DNA from: Halomonas sp.
GTDB lineage: Bacteria; Pseudomonadota; Gammaproteobacteria; Pseudomonadales; Halomonadaceae
Length of the DNA stretch: 64,000 nucleotides
Direction of reading: 5' to 3'
Assembly: GCF_011050415.1 (NCBI RefSeq)
Contig: NZ_DRFS01000034.1
Coordinates: 1-64,000 of the forward strand
Part shown: positions 1 to 7,828 of the stretch, piece after piece
Layout: every line of letters begins with the position of its first letter
How positions within the stretch are numbered: the first letter of the stretch is position 1
Position numbers and translations under genes: made by a program
The notes under the pieces: model-generated
Database searches by the model: none
Told to the model about the DNA's origin: nothing
Seen by the model: the letters and a program-made list of their open reading frames with translations, nothing else

Positions 1-195
1 CGCCATCCGCGGGTGCCTAAAACGCTCGTTGAACTCGCGTTCTTCGTTACCACGCGCTACAAGTATGTGCACGATGCTAAATCAGTGGGTTTTCGTAGCG
101 CGGCGTAAGCGTCAGCGCACCCGCGGAAGCATCGCGCAGCGGTGCCGGGGTTGGTGTGGTGCCATTGGGCGCCGTTCCGCCGCCTCCCGCGGGAG
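1..195. repeat. Palindromic repeat array A (BIME-like), cut by window edge
   Basis: Positions 1-60 are the right half of a repeat unit, ending in TTACCACGCGCTAC. A spacer with GTGCAC follows, then from about 97 the left half of a second unit (GTAGCGCGGCG...) that stops abruptly after CCCGCGGGA. The array lies at the 3' side of nudE and probably continues to the left of the window. The same sequence recurs near 16.2, 37.8, 43.8 and 51.4 kb. Any reading frame through it is a by-product of high GC content. Confidence 0.85.
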
Positions 196-213
196 CAGCT
201 ATTCACTAACCGA

Positions 214-855
214 TCAAATAAAATCCGTCGCGTTATTACGCTTCTCTTCCCGCATTCTATCTCTCGCTATATACAGTGCTGCTATGGCGCGGGCTTCGTG
301 AAAATCTTCGCGAAGTAACAGCATTGGTAACTCTTCAATCGCGTGGGTCTCGACGATCAGCGGCTCAGGCTCATCCCCCGGCAGGCGCTTAGGATAAAGA
401 TCGGTGGCGAGCAGCACCTGCATACGGTGGCGCATATAGTTAGGTGCCAATGAAAGCTCAACCAGCGGTTCAATGCAGTGCGCGCCAAAGCCACACTCTT
501 CCATCAGCTCGCGGTTGGCTGCGGTAATGATATCTTCTCCAGGATCGACCAACCCCTTCGGCAGGGTAAGCACGTAATCCTCAAAGCCTGCGGCATATTC
601 GCGGATTAGCAGCACATGATCAGGGTCTGGCATGGCCACGATCATCACGGCACCACGGTCAGCGCCGGTTAACCGCTCAAATTGACGCTCTTCACCGTTA
701 GAAAAACGCAGCGCTAGCGACTCCACCTTGAATAGACGACTTTGCGCCACGCATTCGCGGGATAGAATTTGTGGCTTACGCAGGTAACCAGAGCGGCTAA
801 CGCTGGCATCTTCAGGGTGATCAAACCCAGGCGGTGTAGGGGGGAGCGTAGACAT
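214..855 (-). CDS. nudE: ADP-compound hydrolase NudE (Nudix)
   Basis: A Nudix hydrolase of 213 aa, slightly longer than E. coli NudE (186 aa). The Nudix box is complete at about residues 101-123: G, then E107, then R115-E116 and E119-E120, followed by C-G-F. NudE cleaves ADP-ribose, NADH and diadenosine polyphosphates in the cytoplasm. The gene is divergent from yrfG-hslR-hslO, and nudE-yrfG-hslR-hslO-pckA is the gene order known from enterobacteria and relatives, which supports NudE over other Nudix types. The 3' end abuts repeat array A. The specific substrate is inferred from synteny. Confidence 0.85.
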   Translation of the reverse strand: MSTLPPTPPGFDHPEDASVSRSGYLRKPQILSRECVAQSRLFKVESLALRFSNGEERQFERLTGADRGAVMIVAMPDPDHVLLIREYAAGFEDYVLTLPKGLVDPGEDIITAANRELMEECGFGAHCIEPLVELSLAPNYMRHRMQVLLATDLYPKRLPGDEPEPLIVETHAIEELPMLLLREDFHEARAIAALYIARDRMREEKRNNATDFI

Positions 856-932
856 AAAAGAGGGCCTCCATAGCTGGTAAAAGGCGGTTAAGCTACAATA
901 GCACGCTTACTCCTTATGTGACTGGAGCGGCA

Positions 933-1622
933 ATGATTGATTGGCGCGAGATAGACACTGTGCTCCTCGATATGGATGGCACGCTGCTGGACTTACACTT
1001 CGACAGCCATTTTTGGTTGGAGCATCTACCCCGGCGCTACCGGGAACTGCACCAGCTGGATGAAGCTTCCCAAGAGGCGCTACGTGCACGAATTATTGGC
1101 GAACAGGGTACCCTGAACTGGTATAGCTTAGCCTACTGGAGCCGCGAATTAGGGGTGGATATTGTGGCCCTGAAGCGCGAAGTTCAACACTTGATCGGCC
1201 TACGCAGCGACGCGCTGGATTTTCTTAAGTGGCTTAAACAGGCACATCCACGAGTAATTCTTGCCACTAATGCTGACCGTGCAAGTCTGGCCTTGAAGCT
1301 TCCGCTGACCGGGTTGGAAAGCTATTTGGATGCTATTGTCTCGTCAGAAGATGTAGGTGCTGCAAAAGAGGAGCAGGCGTTCTGGTTTGCGCTACAGGAA
1401 ATTGAAGCCTTTGATCCGGCCCGTACGCTGTTCATTGATGATAATGCCCGCGTGTTAGAGAGCGCCCGCGAGTTTGGTATTAAGCATTTACTGGGTATTA
1501 AGCAACCTGACAGCCAGCGCCCTGAAAAAGAACTACAGGAATTTATTGCCCTGGATCGCTTTGCTCATCTGCTACCAGAACAGTTGCCTGAAGCGTTACA
1601 GGTACCACAAGGAGAGCATTAA
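933..1622 (+). CDS. yrfG: HAD-family GMP/IMP nucleotidase YrfG
   Basis: A cytoplasmic HAD phosphatase of 229 aa that in E. coli dephosphorylates purine mononucleotides. The catalytic DxDGT motif is at residues 13-17 and the distal motif FIDDN is near residues 165-169. I prefer the ATG at 933 because a GGAG sits five bases upstream; an in-frame GTG at 918 has no such site. The stop codon overlaps the hslR start by one base (TAATG), so the two are probably translationally coupled. It heads the yrfG-hslR-hslO run. Confidence 0.85.
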   Translation: MIDWREIDTVLLDMDGTLLDLHFDSHFWLEHLPRRYRELHQLDEASQEALRARIIGEQGTLNWYSLAYWSRELGVDIVALKREVQHLIGLRSDALDFLKWLKQAHPRVILATNADRASLALKLPLTGLESYLDAIVSSEDVGAAKEEQAFWFALQEIEAFDPARTLFIDDNARVLESAREFGIKHLLGIKQPDSQRPEKELQEFIALDRFAHLLPEQLPEALQVPQGEH

Positions 1623-2011
1623 TGAGCGATAGCGTACGCTTGGATAAATGGCTGTGGGCAGCGCGTTTTTTTAAAACTCGCGGGCTAGCTAAAAAAGCCA
1701 TCGAAGGCGGCAAAGTGGATTACGACGGTGGCCGCGCTAAAACCAGCAAACAGGTGGAAATCGGCGCGCTTATTCGCGTTCCCCAAGGCTGGGAGATATT
1801 AGAGGTAGAAGTGATATCGCTTTCTGATCAACGGCGCGGCGCACCAGAAGCTCGCAGGCTCTATGCTGAAACCGAAGAGAGCGCGCAGCGGCGTGCCAAA
1901 GAAGCGGAAGCCCGTCGGCTTACCAACGAGGCAATGCAGCACCCCCTCAAACGCCCCGATAAAAAACAGCGTCGCGATATTCAGCGTTTTCAGCGCCACT
2001 CGGGAGAGTAA
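1622..2011 (+). CDS. hslR: Heat shock protein 15 (Hsp15, S4 domain)
   Basis: A small basic RNA-binding protein of 129 aa (E. coli Hsp15 is 133 aa). An S4 domain occupies about residues 5-65, opening with VRLDKWLWAARFFKTR, the usual Hsp15 start. The C-terminal third is rich in Arg, Lys and Glu. Hsp15 recycles free 50S subunits that carry stalled nascent chains after heat shock. It overlaps yrfG by one base and lies 63 bp before hslO, the conserved partner. Confidence 0.9.
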   Translation: MSDSVRLDKWLWAARFFKTRGLAKKAIEGGKVDYDGGRAKTSKQVEIGALIRVPQGWEILEVEVISLSDQRRGAPEARRLYAETEESAQRRAKEAEARRLTNEAMQHPLKRPDKKQRRDIQRFQRHSGE

Positions 2012-2074
2012 TCCCGCTATTTAAATAGCCGTATTTAAATATCAGTCGCCCTTTAAACTGTAGGTAGCTTAAAC

Positions 2075-2950
2075 ATGTCAGATCAAATTCAACGCTTTAT
2101 GTTCGATCACACCAATGTACGCGGTGAAATCGTCACCTTATCGGCCGCCTATCACGAAGTGTTGGATCGTCACGCCTACCCGCCTGCGGTAAATGAGCTA
2201 CTGGGCGAACTACTGGCTGCCGTGGCCCTGCTGACGGATACCGTTAAGCTAGACGGAACGCTAAGTATCGAAGTCCGTGGCCGCGGGATCCTTTCGCTGC
2301 TCATGGCCGAGTCCAACCCCGGTGGGGAGCTGCGCGCTATTGCCCGTATTGCTGAAGATGCTGTACTACCCAGTGAGTATGCCAGCTTCCGTGAACTAGT
2401 GGGCGAGGGACAAATTGTGATTACCCTTGACCCCCGCGAAGGGCATCGCTACCAAGGTATTGTGGCGTTGGATCAAGAGACCTTGAGCGGCTGCTTGGAA
2501 GCCTATTTCAGCCAATCAGAGCAGTTACCTACGCGGCTGTGGCTGGCGGCTAATGGTGAGCGAGCGGGTGGATTACTACTTCAACGCTTACCGGAAGAGT
2601 CTCAAAACCAGGATGTAGATGCTTGGGATCGTAGCGTTCAATTGGCCGACACCATCAAAACAGAAGAGCTACTGGGGCTTGAGCAGCGCGAAGTGCTTCA
2701 CCGCCTTTACCATGAAGAAACCGTGCGCGTTTTCGACCCTAAAGCACTGCGCTTTGGTTGCACTTGCTCACGAGAGCGGATGAGCTATGCGCTGCACACG
2801 CTAGGCCAGGAAGAGTTGCGCGATATTCTGCAAGAGCAGGGCGCAATAGATACACAATGTCACTTTTGTCACACGAAATATCACTACACGGCAGCAGATA
2901 TTGAAATTTTATTGGACGACCCCGAGGCACCATCACCCACAATTCACTAA
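2075..2950 (+). CDS. hslO: Redox-regulated chaperone Hsp33
   Basis: A 291-aa protein matching E. coli Hsp33 (292 aa). The redox switch is intact: C229-x-C231 and C262-x-x-C265 form the zinc site that is lost on oxidation, turning the protein into an ATP-independent holdase. The start Met precedes DQIQRFMFD, a typical Hsp33 N terminus. It follows hslR by 63 bp. Downstream lie a promoter-like sequence and a strong intrinsic terminator before pckA. Confidence 0.95.
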   Translation: MSDQIQRFMFDHTNVRGEIVTLSAAYHEVLDRHAYPPAVNELLGELLAAVALLTDTVKLDGTLSIEVRGRGILSLLMAESNPGGELRAIARIAEDAVLPSEYASFRELVGEGQIVITLDPREGHRYQGIVALDQETLSGCLEAYFSQSEQLPTRLWLAANGERAGGLLLQRLPEESQNQDVDAWDRSVQLADTIKTEELLGLEQREVLHRLYHEETVRVFDPKALRFGCTCSRERMSYALHTLGQEELRDILQEQGAIDTQCHFCHTKYHYTAADIEILLDDPEAPSPTIH

Positions 2951-3028
2951 GCATGTAGTCGTCGCTGCCCATTCCGGCAATTTCAAGCGCTATCAGCAGC
3001 GCCAGTGGATTCAATGAATTCGGAGTGC

Positions 3029-3056
3029 TTTAAAAACGAACGTTTGAATTTATACT
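3029..3056 (+). promoter_or_regulatory. Candidate sigma70 promoter between hslO and pckA
   Basis: TTTAAA at 3029-3034, a 16-bp spacer, then TATACT at 3051-3056. This gives four of six and five of six matches to the sigma70 consensus boxes. A start near 3063 would produce either a short terminated transcript ending at 3144 or, with read-through, the pckA message. The assignment is from sequence alone. Confidence 0.45.
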
Positions 3057-3062
3057 GCGCTG

Positions 3063-3144
3063 CAACACAAAATATAGTGGTTTTGTAGTAGTTTAACTAC
3101 AAGATATTTGATACTCGCCCCCGTTTCCCGGGGGCGTTCTTTTT
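3063..3144 (+). ncRNA. Candidate small RNA or terminated pckA leader
   Basis: Between the promoter-like boxes (3029-3056) and pckA there is a compact two-hairpin stretch without a coding frame. Hairpin 1 is TTGTAGT (3083-3089) pairing with ACTACAA (3096-3102). Hairpin 2 is the strong terminator CGCCCCC/GGGGGCG (3116-3122/3130-3136) with a T-rich tail. Promoter, hairpin and Rho-independent end make a typical ~80-nt sRNA layout. It could equally be the hslO terminator or an attenuator for pckA. I do not recognise a known family. Confidence 0.4.
3116..3144 (+). terminator. Intrinsic terminator upstream of pckA
   Basis: A perfect 7-bp GC stem, CGCCCCC (3116-3122) with GGGGGCG (3130-3136), a 7-nt loop and a T-rich tail. 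It lies 166 bp after hslO and 119 bp before pckA. Confidence 0.85.
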
Positions 3145-3262
3145 GCCATAATGCGCCGGACTTTAGCGCACCCAGCCGGATCAAGTGTGGTTGGGATGAA
3201 CTTTAAGGCGTCGGTGACGCCCGGTAACACGAGAGAAACGGCCTTAAGGCCCAGGAATCGAC

Positions 3263-4819
3263 ATGACCACGACTCAAGCCGCTCCCCAAGCCCACGTCAA
3301 TCTCAGCAGCGCCGAATTAATCGAGCGCTCCGTGGCACGTGGCGAAGGCCGCCTCTCGGCCAACGGTGCCCTGGTAGTAAACACCGGCCTGCGTACCGGC
3401 CGTTCACCGAAAGATCGTTATATCGTTGACGAACCCTCTACGAGCAGTCAAATCGATTGGGGCAGCGTGAACCGTGCCTTCGATGCTGACAAGTTCACGG
3501 CTCTGTGGAATCGCGTCAATGACCACCTGCTCAGCCAGGAGAGTTTTGTTTCTGAGTTGCATGTAGGCAGTGACTCAACACACTACCTACCGGTACGTGT
3601 GAACACTGAGACCGCTTGGCAGAACTTGTTTGGCCGCACTATGTTTGTTCGTCCTCAGGCTTATAACCCCGCCGCGAAAGACGAGTGGACAATTCTCAAC
3701 GCGGCAGGCTTTGAGTGTGACCCATCACGCGATGGCACTAACTCTGACGGCTGCGTCATTATCAACTTTGCCGAGAAGAAAGTGCTGATCGCAGGTATGC
3801 GTTATGCCGGCGAAATGAAAAAAGCCATGTTCTCGGTACAGAACTTCCTGCTGCCAGCCTCTGACGTGCTACCAATGCACTGCTCTGCCAATGTGGGCGA
3901 AGATGGCGAAACCTGTCTCTTCTTTGGTCTGTCTGGCACGGGTAAAACCACGCTCTCAGCTGATCAGGCACGCTTCTTAATCGGTGATGATGAGCACGCC
4001 TGGGGCGACGGCATTGTCTTCAATATGGAAGGTGGCTGCTACGCCAAGTGTATCGACCTTTCTGAAAAGAACGAGCCGGTTATCTGGAACGCCATTAAGT
4101 TTGGTACCGTTCTCGAAAACGTGGTGCTGGATGACCGCCGCGAGCCGGATTACGCTGACGACAGCCTGACCCAGAATTCGCGCGCCGCTTATCCGTTAGA
4201 GCACGTAGAAAAGCGCGTAGCAGAAAACCTTGCCGGTGAGCCGAATGCCATCGTCTTCCTGACCTGCGATATGTCCGGTGTTTTGCCCCCGGTATCCGTG
4301 CTTTCTAAGGAAGCCGCGGCATATCACTTCCTGTCAGGTTACACCGCCAAAGTGGGCTCAACCGAAATGGGCTCTTCTGAAGGCTTAGCCGCCACGTTCT
4401 CTACCTGCTTTGGCGCACCTTTCTTCCCGCGTCCTGCACGTGAGTACGCAGACCTGCTGATTAAGCGCGTCGCCAAGAAAGATGCCCAGGTGTATCTGGT
4501 CAATACTGGTTGGACCGGTGGCGCTTACGGAGAAGGTGGCTCACGCTTCTCAATCCCCACCACCCGCGCCATCATCAGCGCGATCCAGTCCGGCGTGCTG
4601 CGTGATATCGACACCAAGCACATCGACGGTCTCAATCTGCAAGTGCCGGTGGCCGTGCCAGGCGTTGACTCAAGCCTGCTCGACCCGCGTGAAACCTGGC
4701 AAGACCGTGATGCCTACGACCGTCACCTAAAAGAGCTGGCGACCAAATTCGTCGATAACTTCAAGAAGTTCGAAGGCGTCAGCGAAGCGATTATCAAGGC
4801 TGGCCCTCAGTTAACCTGA
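3263..4819 (+). CDS. pckA: ATP-dependent phosphoenolpyruvate carboxykinase
   Basis: A 518-aa enzyme (E. coli PckA is 540 aa) that converts oxaloacetate and ATP to phosphoenolpyruvate, the entry step of gluconeogenesis from organic acids. The substrate motif RTGRSPKDRY is near residue 47 and the P-loop GLSGTGKT starts at residue 222, typical of the ATP type. AGGA precedes the ATG by about six bases. The leader (3145-3262) has two small hairpins, GGCGTC/GACGCC and GGCC/GGCC, but no riboswitch I recognise. Gluconeogenesis fits a genome with several organic-acid uptake and degradation clusters nearby. Confidence 0.95.
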   Translation: MTTTQAAPQAHVNLSSAELIERSVARGEGRLSANGALVVNTGLRTGRSPKDRYIVDEPSTSSQIDWGSVNRAFDADKFTALWNRVNDHLLSQESFVSELHVGSDSTHYLPVRVNTETAWQNLFGRTMFVRPQAYNPAAKDEWTILNAAGFECDPSRDGTNSDGCVIINFAEKKVLIAGMRYAGEMKKAMFSVQNFLLPASDVLPMHCSANVGEDGETCLFFGLSGTGKTTLSADQARFLIGDDEHAWGDGIVFNMEGGCYAKCIDLSEKNEPVIWNAIKFGTVLENVVLDDRREPDYADDSLTQNSRAAYPLEHVEKRVAENLAGEPNAIVFLTCDMSGVLPPVSVLSKEAAAYHFLSGYTAKVGSTEMGSSEGLAATFSTCFGAPFFPRPAREYADLLIKRVAKKDAQVYLVNTGWTGGAYGEGGSRFSIPTTRAIISAIQSGVLRDIDTKHIDGLNLQVPVAVPGVDSSLLDPRETWQDRDAYDRHLKELATKFVDNFKKFEGVSEAIIKAGPQLT

Positions 4820-4915
4820 AGGCCTGCTGAGCTAAACGTAGACGAACTAAAAATTAGTGGTTCGGTGTAAGTGGTTGAACGCCTGAACTACTAAGTAGTC
4901 AGAATAGAAATCCAA

Positions 4916-4947
4916 ATGGGACAGTGCCACGGCACTGTCCCATTTTT
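4916..4947 (+). terminator. Intrinsic terminator of pckA
   Basis: ATGGGACAGTGCC (4916-4928) pairs perfectly with GGCACTGTCCCAT (4931-4943), followed by a T run. It ends the pckA transcript before msrB. Confidence 0.9.
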
Positions 4948-4988
4948 ATTGGCTACTTGCCTCACTGAGCATTCTGGGAGATACACCT

Positions 4989-5486
4989 ATGAAAAGGCGT
5001 CATTTTTTAGGTCTGGCAGGACTCACCGGTGCCGTCGGGGTGTTGCCCAGCATCTCGTTTGGTTTTCCACGTCTTAATCTGGAAGCCGCTTCAGGACTTG
5101 AAAAGCTGGAACTAAGTAACGACGAGTGGCGCGAACGGCTTTCAGATGAAGCTTTTGATGTTCTCCGTGGCCATAGCACAGAGCCCGCCTTTTCAAGCCC
5201 TTTAGACAAGGAGTGGGGAGAGGGTGAATATCGCTGCGCTGGCTGTGATCTACTGCTGTTCACTAGCGAAATGAAATATGATTCTGGTACAGGTTGGCCC
5301 AGCTTTTTCGAACATGTAGAAGGCCATATGCTCACAGAGCTGGATTTCAAACTCATCTGGCCACGCACCGAGTACCACTGTGCTCGCTGCGGCGGCCACC
5401 AAGGCCATGTCTTTGAAGATGGCCCTGAGCCTACCGGCCTGCGCTGGTGTAATAACGGGGTTGCGCTGCGCTTCGTGCCTGCTTAA
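4989..5486 (+). CDS. msrB: Peptide-methionine (R)-S-oxide reductase with Tat-type signal
   Basis: A 165-aa MsrB that reduces methionine-R-sulfoxide in proteins. The N terminus KRRHFLGLAG followed by a weakly hydrophobic stretch fits a twin-arginine signal peptide, so the enzyme probably works in the periplasm; classical MsrB is cytoplasmic. Zinc ligands are C83/C86 and C131/C134. The active-site motif GTGWPSF is at about 100-106 and the catalytic Cys is C154 (RWCNN instead of the common RYCxN). No reductant partner gene is adjacent. Separate terminators before and after make it a monocistronic unit. Confidence 0.85.
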   Translation: MKRRHFLGLAGLTGAVGVLPSISFGFPRLNLEAASGLEKLELSNDEWRERLSDEAFDVLRGHSTEPAFSSPLDKEWGEGEYRCAGCDLLLFTSEMKYDSGTGWPSFFEHVEGHMLTELDFKLIWPRTEYHCARCGGHQGHVFEDGPEPTGLRWCNNGVALRFVPA

Positions 5487-5540
5487 TTTGTGGCCAATAA
5501 TCACGTTAACTATTGATTAGACATTGTAAAAAATACCGAC

Positions 5541-5576
5541 AAACCCTTCTGATGATTTTCAGAAGGGTTTTTTATT
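5541..5576 (+). terminator. Intrinsic terminator of msrB
   Basis: AAACCCTTCTGA (5541-5552) pairs with TCAGAAGGGTTT (5559-5570) over a 6-nt loop, followed by TTTATT. Confidence 0.9.
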
Positions 5577-5614
5577 AACGGTCTTTAAGTAAATATTCAA
5601 CAACTAATACTAAA

Positions 5615-5675
5615 GTATACGCCAGTTATATTGACGACAATTGTTATTGCTTATAGTTTATCGTTAACTGTTAAC
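5615..5675 (+). promoter_or_regulatory. Candidate promoter and GntR-type operators of the catabolic cluster
   Basis: TTGACG (5631-5636) is followed after 17 bp by TAGTTT (5654-5659), a plausible sigma70 promoter. The palindrome GTTAAC-T-GTTAAC (5663-5675) would cover the transcription start. A related GTATAC core lies upstream at 5615-5620. FadR-subfamily (FCD) GntR regulators commonly bind GT-N(2-3)-AC cores, and such a regulator is encoded in this cluster at 12113-12814. Binding is inferred. Confidence 0.4.
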
Positions 5676-5702
5676 AATAAACACAAGAAAGGTGTCGTTC
5701 GT

Positions 5703-6899
5703 ATGAGCAAGATTCAAGCATCCACTGCGCTCAAGCGTTTTCGTGTACTGGATTTATCGAGAGTTAGGGCTGGGCCAACCTGTGTGCGTATGCTGGCAGA
5801 TTTTGGTGCAGATGTAATTCGTATCGAACCTCCGGCGGGAGTGGATCCAAATGCCAATATGTTCGCGGATGTGCGGCTTGGGGGAGATTTTCAGAACCTC
5901 AACCGCAATAAACGTTCGCTGACTCTGAATCTCAAGAAGTCTGAAGCAAAGGAAGTCCTTTATCAGTTGGTGAAGGAAGCCGATGTAGTAGTAGAGAATT
6001 GGCGGCCTGATGTTAAGGCACGCCTGGGTGTTGATTATGAATCACTGAAAAAAATCAATCCTCGCATCATTCTTGCCAGTATTTCTGGTTTTGGTCAGGA
6101 CGGGCCTTACGCCAAGCGGCCAGGGTTCGATCAGATAGTGCAAGGGATGGGGGGCATGATGTCGATTACCGGCATTCCTGGCCAGGGGCCCGTGCGAGCA
6201 GGGATTGCAGTAGCAGATTCCAGTGCTGGTCTTTACACCGCCTTAGGTATTCTAACCGCATTACTGGAGAGGGAAGAGTCAGGTGAAGGTCAATGGGTGC
6301 ATACTTCTTTGCTGCATGCGCAGATCGCAATGCTGGATTTTCAAGCCGCACGCTACCTGAATGAAGGCGATGAACCTATTCAGGCTGGCAATGATCACCC
6401 CACCAGTTGTCCAATGGGGCTTTTCTACGGTGAAGATGGCCCTTTCAATATTGGTGTTTCGGGAGACGGTCAGTGGCTTAAGTTCTGCGAGGCACTGAAT
6501 AAATCGGAATGGATAACCGACTCGCGTTTTGAAACCGTTCAGGTTCGACGCAAGCACCGCCAAGAGCTGAATGCTTTAATTCAAGAGGTATTTAAAAAGC
6601 AATCAGTTGATCACTGGGTGGCGTTGCTCAATTCGGCGGGTATTCCAGCAGGACCTGTTTATACCGTTCCCCAAATGTTCGAAGATCCTCAAATTCAGCA
6701 TCTTAACGTATCTAAAGCGGTTGATGACGAGGAAGTAGGAACCAAGCATTTCATTACTCAACCTGTGAATTTGTCACGCACTGCCGCCAATGTCGTAAAG
6801 ATGGCACCTAAGTGGGGTGAGCACACATCCGAAATTCTATCCGAACTGAACTACAACGAAACTCAGATTGCACATCTCAAAGAGATCGGTGCTGTTTAA
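5703..6899 (+). CDS. Class III (CaiB/BaiF-family) CoA transferase
   Basis: A 398-aa CoA transferase that should move CoA between carboxylic acids and activate the imported acid. The ATG at 5703 opens the family-typical FRVLDLSRVRAGPTC region; an upstream TTG at 5631 falls inside the promoter and is rejected. The C-terminal half keeps family features (QAGNDHPTSCP, GIPAGPVY). The catalytic Asp of formyl-CoA transferase should lie in the segment WVHTSLLHAQ, but a His (residue 205) is there, with an Asp at 212. I recall a subgroup with a non-Asp residue here, so this may be lineage-specific chemistry. It is the first gene of the transporter-linked cluster. Confidence 0.8.
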   Translation: MSKIQASTALKRFRVLDLSRVRAGPTCVRMLADFGADVIRIEPPAGVDPNANMFADVRLGGDFQNLNRNKRSLTLNLKKSEAKEVLYQLVKEADVVVENWRPDVKARLGVDYESLKKINPRIILASISGFGQDGPYAKRPGFDQIVQGMGGMMSITGIPGQGPVRAGIAVADSSAGLYTALGILTALLEREESGEGQWVHTSLLHAQIAMLDFQAARYLNEGDEPIQAGNDHPTSCPMGLFYGEDGPFNIGVSGDGQWLKFCEALNKSEWITDSRFETVQVRRKHRQELNALIQEVFKKQSVDHWVALLNSAGIPAGPVYTVPQMFEDPQIQHLNVSKAVDDEEVGTKHFITQPVNLSRTAANVVKMAPKWGEHTSEILSELNYNETQIAHLKEIGAV

Positions 6900-6913
6900 A
6901 CGAGGAAACCTTC

Positions 6914-7714
6914 ATGCAGCAAGAAAATGCTCCCGGTTATATCAAAAATGAATTGGACGGCAATGTTCTGCGTATCAGCATTTGCAATAGCCGTCGTTAC
7001 AATGCCATGTCGCTTTCCATGTGGCAGGATTTGGGTAGGGTCGTTACAGAAGCGCAAACCAATGACGATGTACGTTTGATCGTTCTGAGTGGTGAAGGTA
7101 ATAAAGCCTTTATGTCTGGTGCTGATATTAGTGAGTTTAAGGAGAAGCGTAACGACCGGCAGCAAGCCCAGTTTTACGCCGATAGCGTTAACCTAGCGCA
7201 ATCATCCTTGCGTAGTAGCCAGAAACCTACAGTCGCTGTGGTTAAGGGTATTTGTATGGGCGGTGGTATGGGGTTGGCGCTTTCATGTGATTTGCGCTAC
7301 AGCACCGAATCAGCAAGGTTTCGGATGCCGGCAGGAAAGCTAGGTTTGGGATATGCACTCGAAGGCATAAAGCGCTTCATCGATGTTATTGGTACGTCGA
7401 GAACTTACGAGCTCTTTTTGACCGCTCGCACTATCAATGGTAGTGAAGCCGCACGTATAGGGCTAGTGAATCAGGCAATTGCAGATGACCTTTTTGACCA
7501 CGCTGTCGAAAAGCGCATTGCCGATATTGCTGGGCATGCGCCCTTGACTATGAGGGCGGTGAAAAATGGTGTGCGCTGCTTGCTTAACGAAGACGACGCG
7601 CCAACGCCAGATCAGGTTGCTGAGATGGTAAATGCTTGTTTCGAAAGTGAGGATTACAAGGAAGGACGCCAAGCCTTCAAGGAGAAGCGTCAGCCGGTAT
7701 TCGCTGGTAGATAA
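6914..7714 (+). CDS. Enoyl-CoA hydratase/isomerase (crotonase) family protein
   Basis: A 266-aa crotonase-fold protein 14 bp after the CoA transferase. The oxyanion-hole segments are present (AFMSGADISEF near residue 60; GICMGGGMGLALSCD near 110). Both catalytic glutamates of classical hydratases appear to be replaced: GGGMGLA where GGGCELA is usual, and MPAGKLG where QPEILLG is usual. It may therefore be an isomerase, decarboxylase or thioester hydrolase rather than a hydratase. It presumably acts on the CoA ester made by the preceding transferase. Confidence 0.75.
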   Translation: MQQENAPGYIKNELDGNVLRISICNSRRYNAMSLSMWQDLGRVVTEAQTNDDVRLIVLSGEGNKAFMSGADISEFKEKRNDRQQAQFYADSVNLAQSSLRSSQKPTVAVVKGICMGGGMGLALSCDLRYSTESARFRMPAGKLGLGYALEGIKRFIDVIGTSRTYELFLTARTINGSEAARIGLVNQAIADDLFDHAVEKRIADIAGHAPLTMRAVKNGVRCLLNEDDAPTPDQVAEMVNACFESEDYKEGRQAFKEKRQPVFAGR

Positions 7715-7768
7715 CTCTCTAATCATTACTAAGCAGTTGCTTCGCTCCATGTAGTTAAAAAAGCAGTA

Positions 7769-7788
7769 GTTAACGAAAATTAGTTAAC
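7769..7788. promoter_or_regulatory. Two GTTAAC operator-like sites upstream of tctC
   Basis: GTTAAC occurs at 7769-7774 and 7783-7788, 14 bp apart, in the gap between the crotonase gene and tctC. The same hexamer forms the palindrome at 5663-5675 ahead of the CoA transferase. This suggests that the cluster's GntR regulator controls both points. Confidence 0.35.
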
Positions 7789-7828
7789 AAAAAGCAAAAT
7801 AATTCCAATAACAATCAGGAGAGCTTTC

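Noticed and set aside
3145..3262. A riboswitch in the pckA leader
   Set aside because: Only two short hairpins are present; no known aptamer core was recognised.
5631..5702. N-terminal extension of the CoA transferase from a TTG at 5631
   Set aside because: It overlaps the best promoter and operator candidate and has no family similarity; the ATG at 5703 matches the family N terminus.
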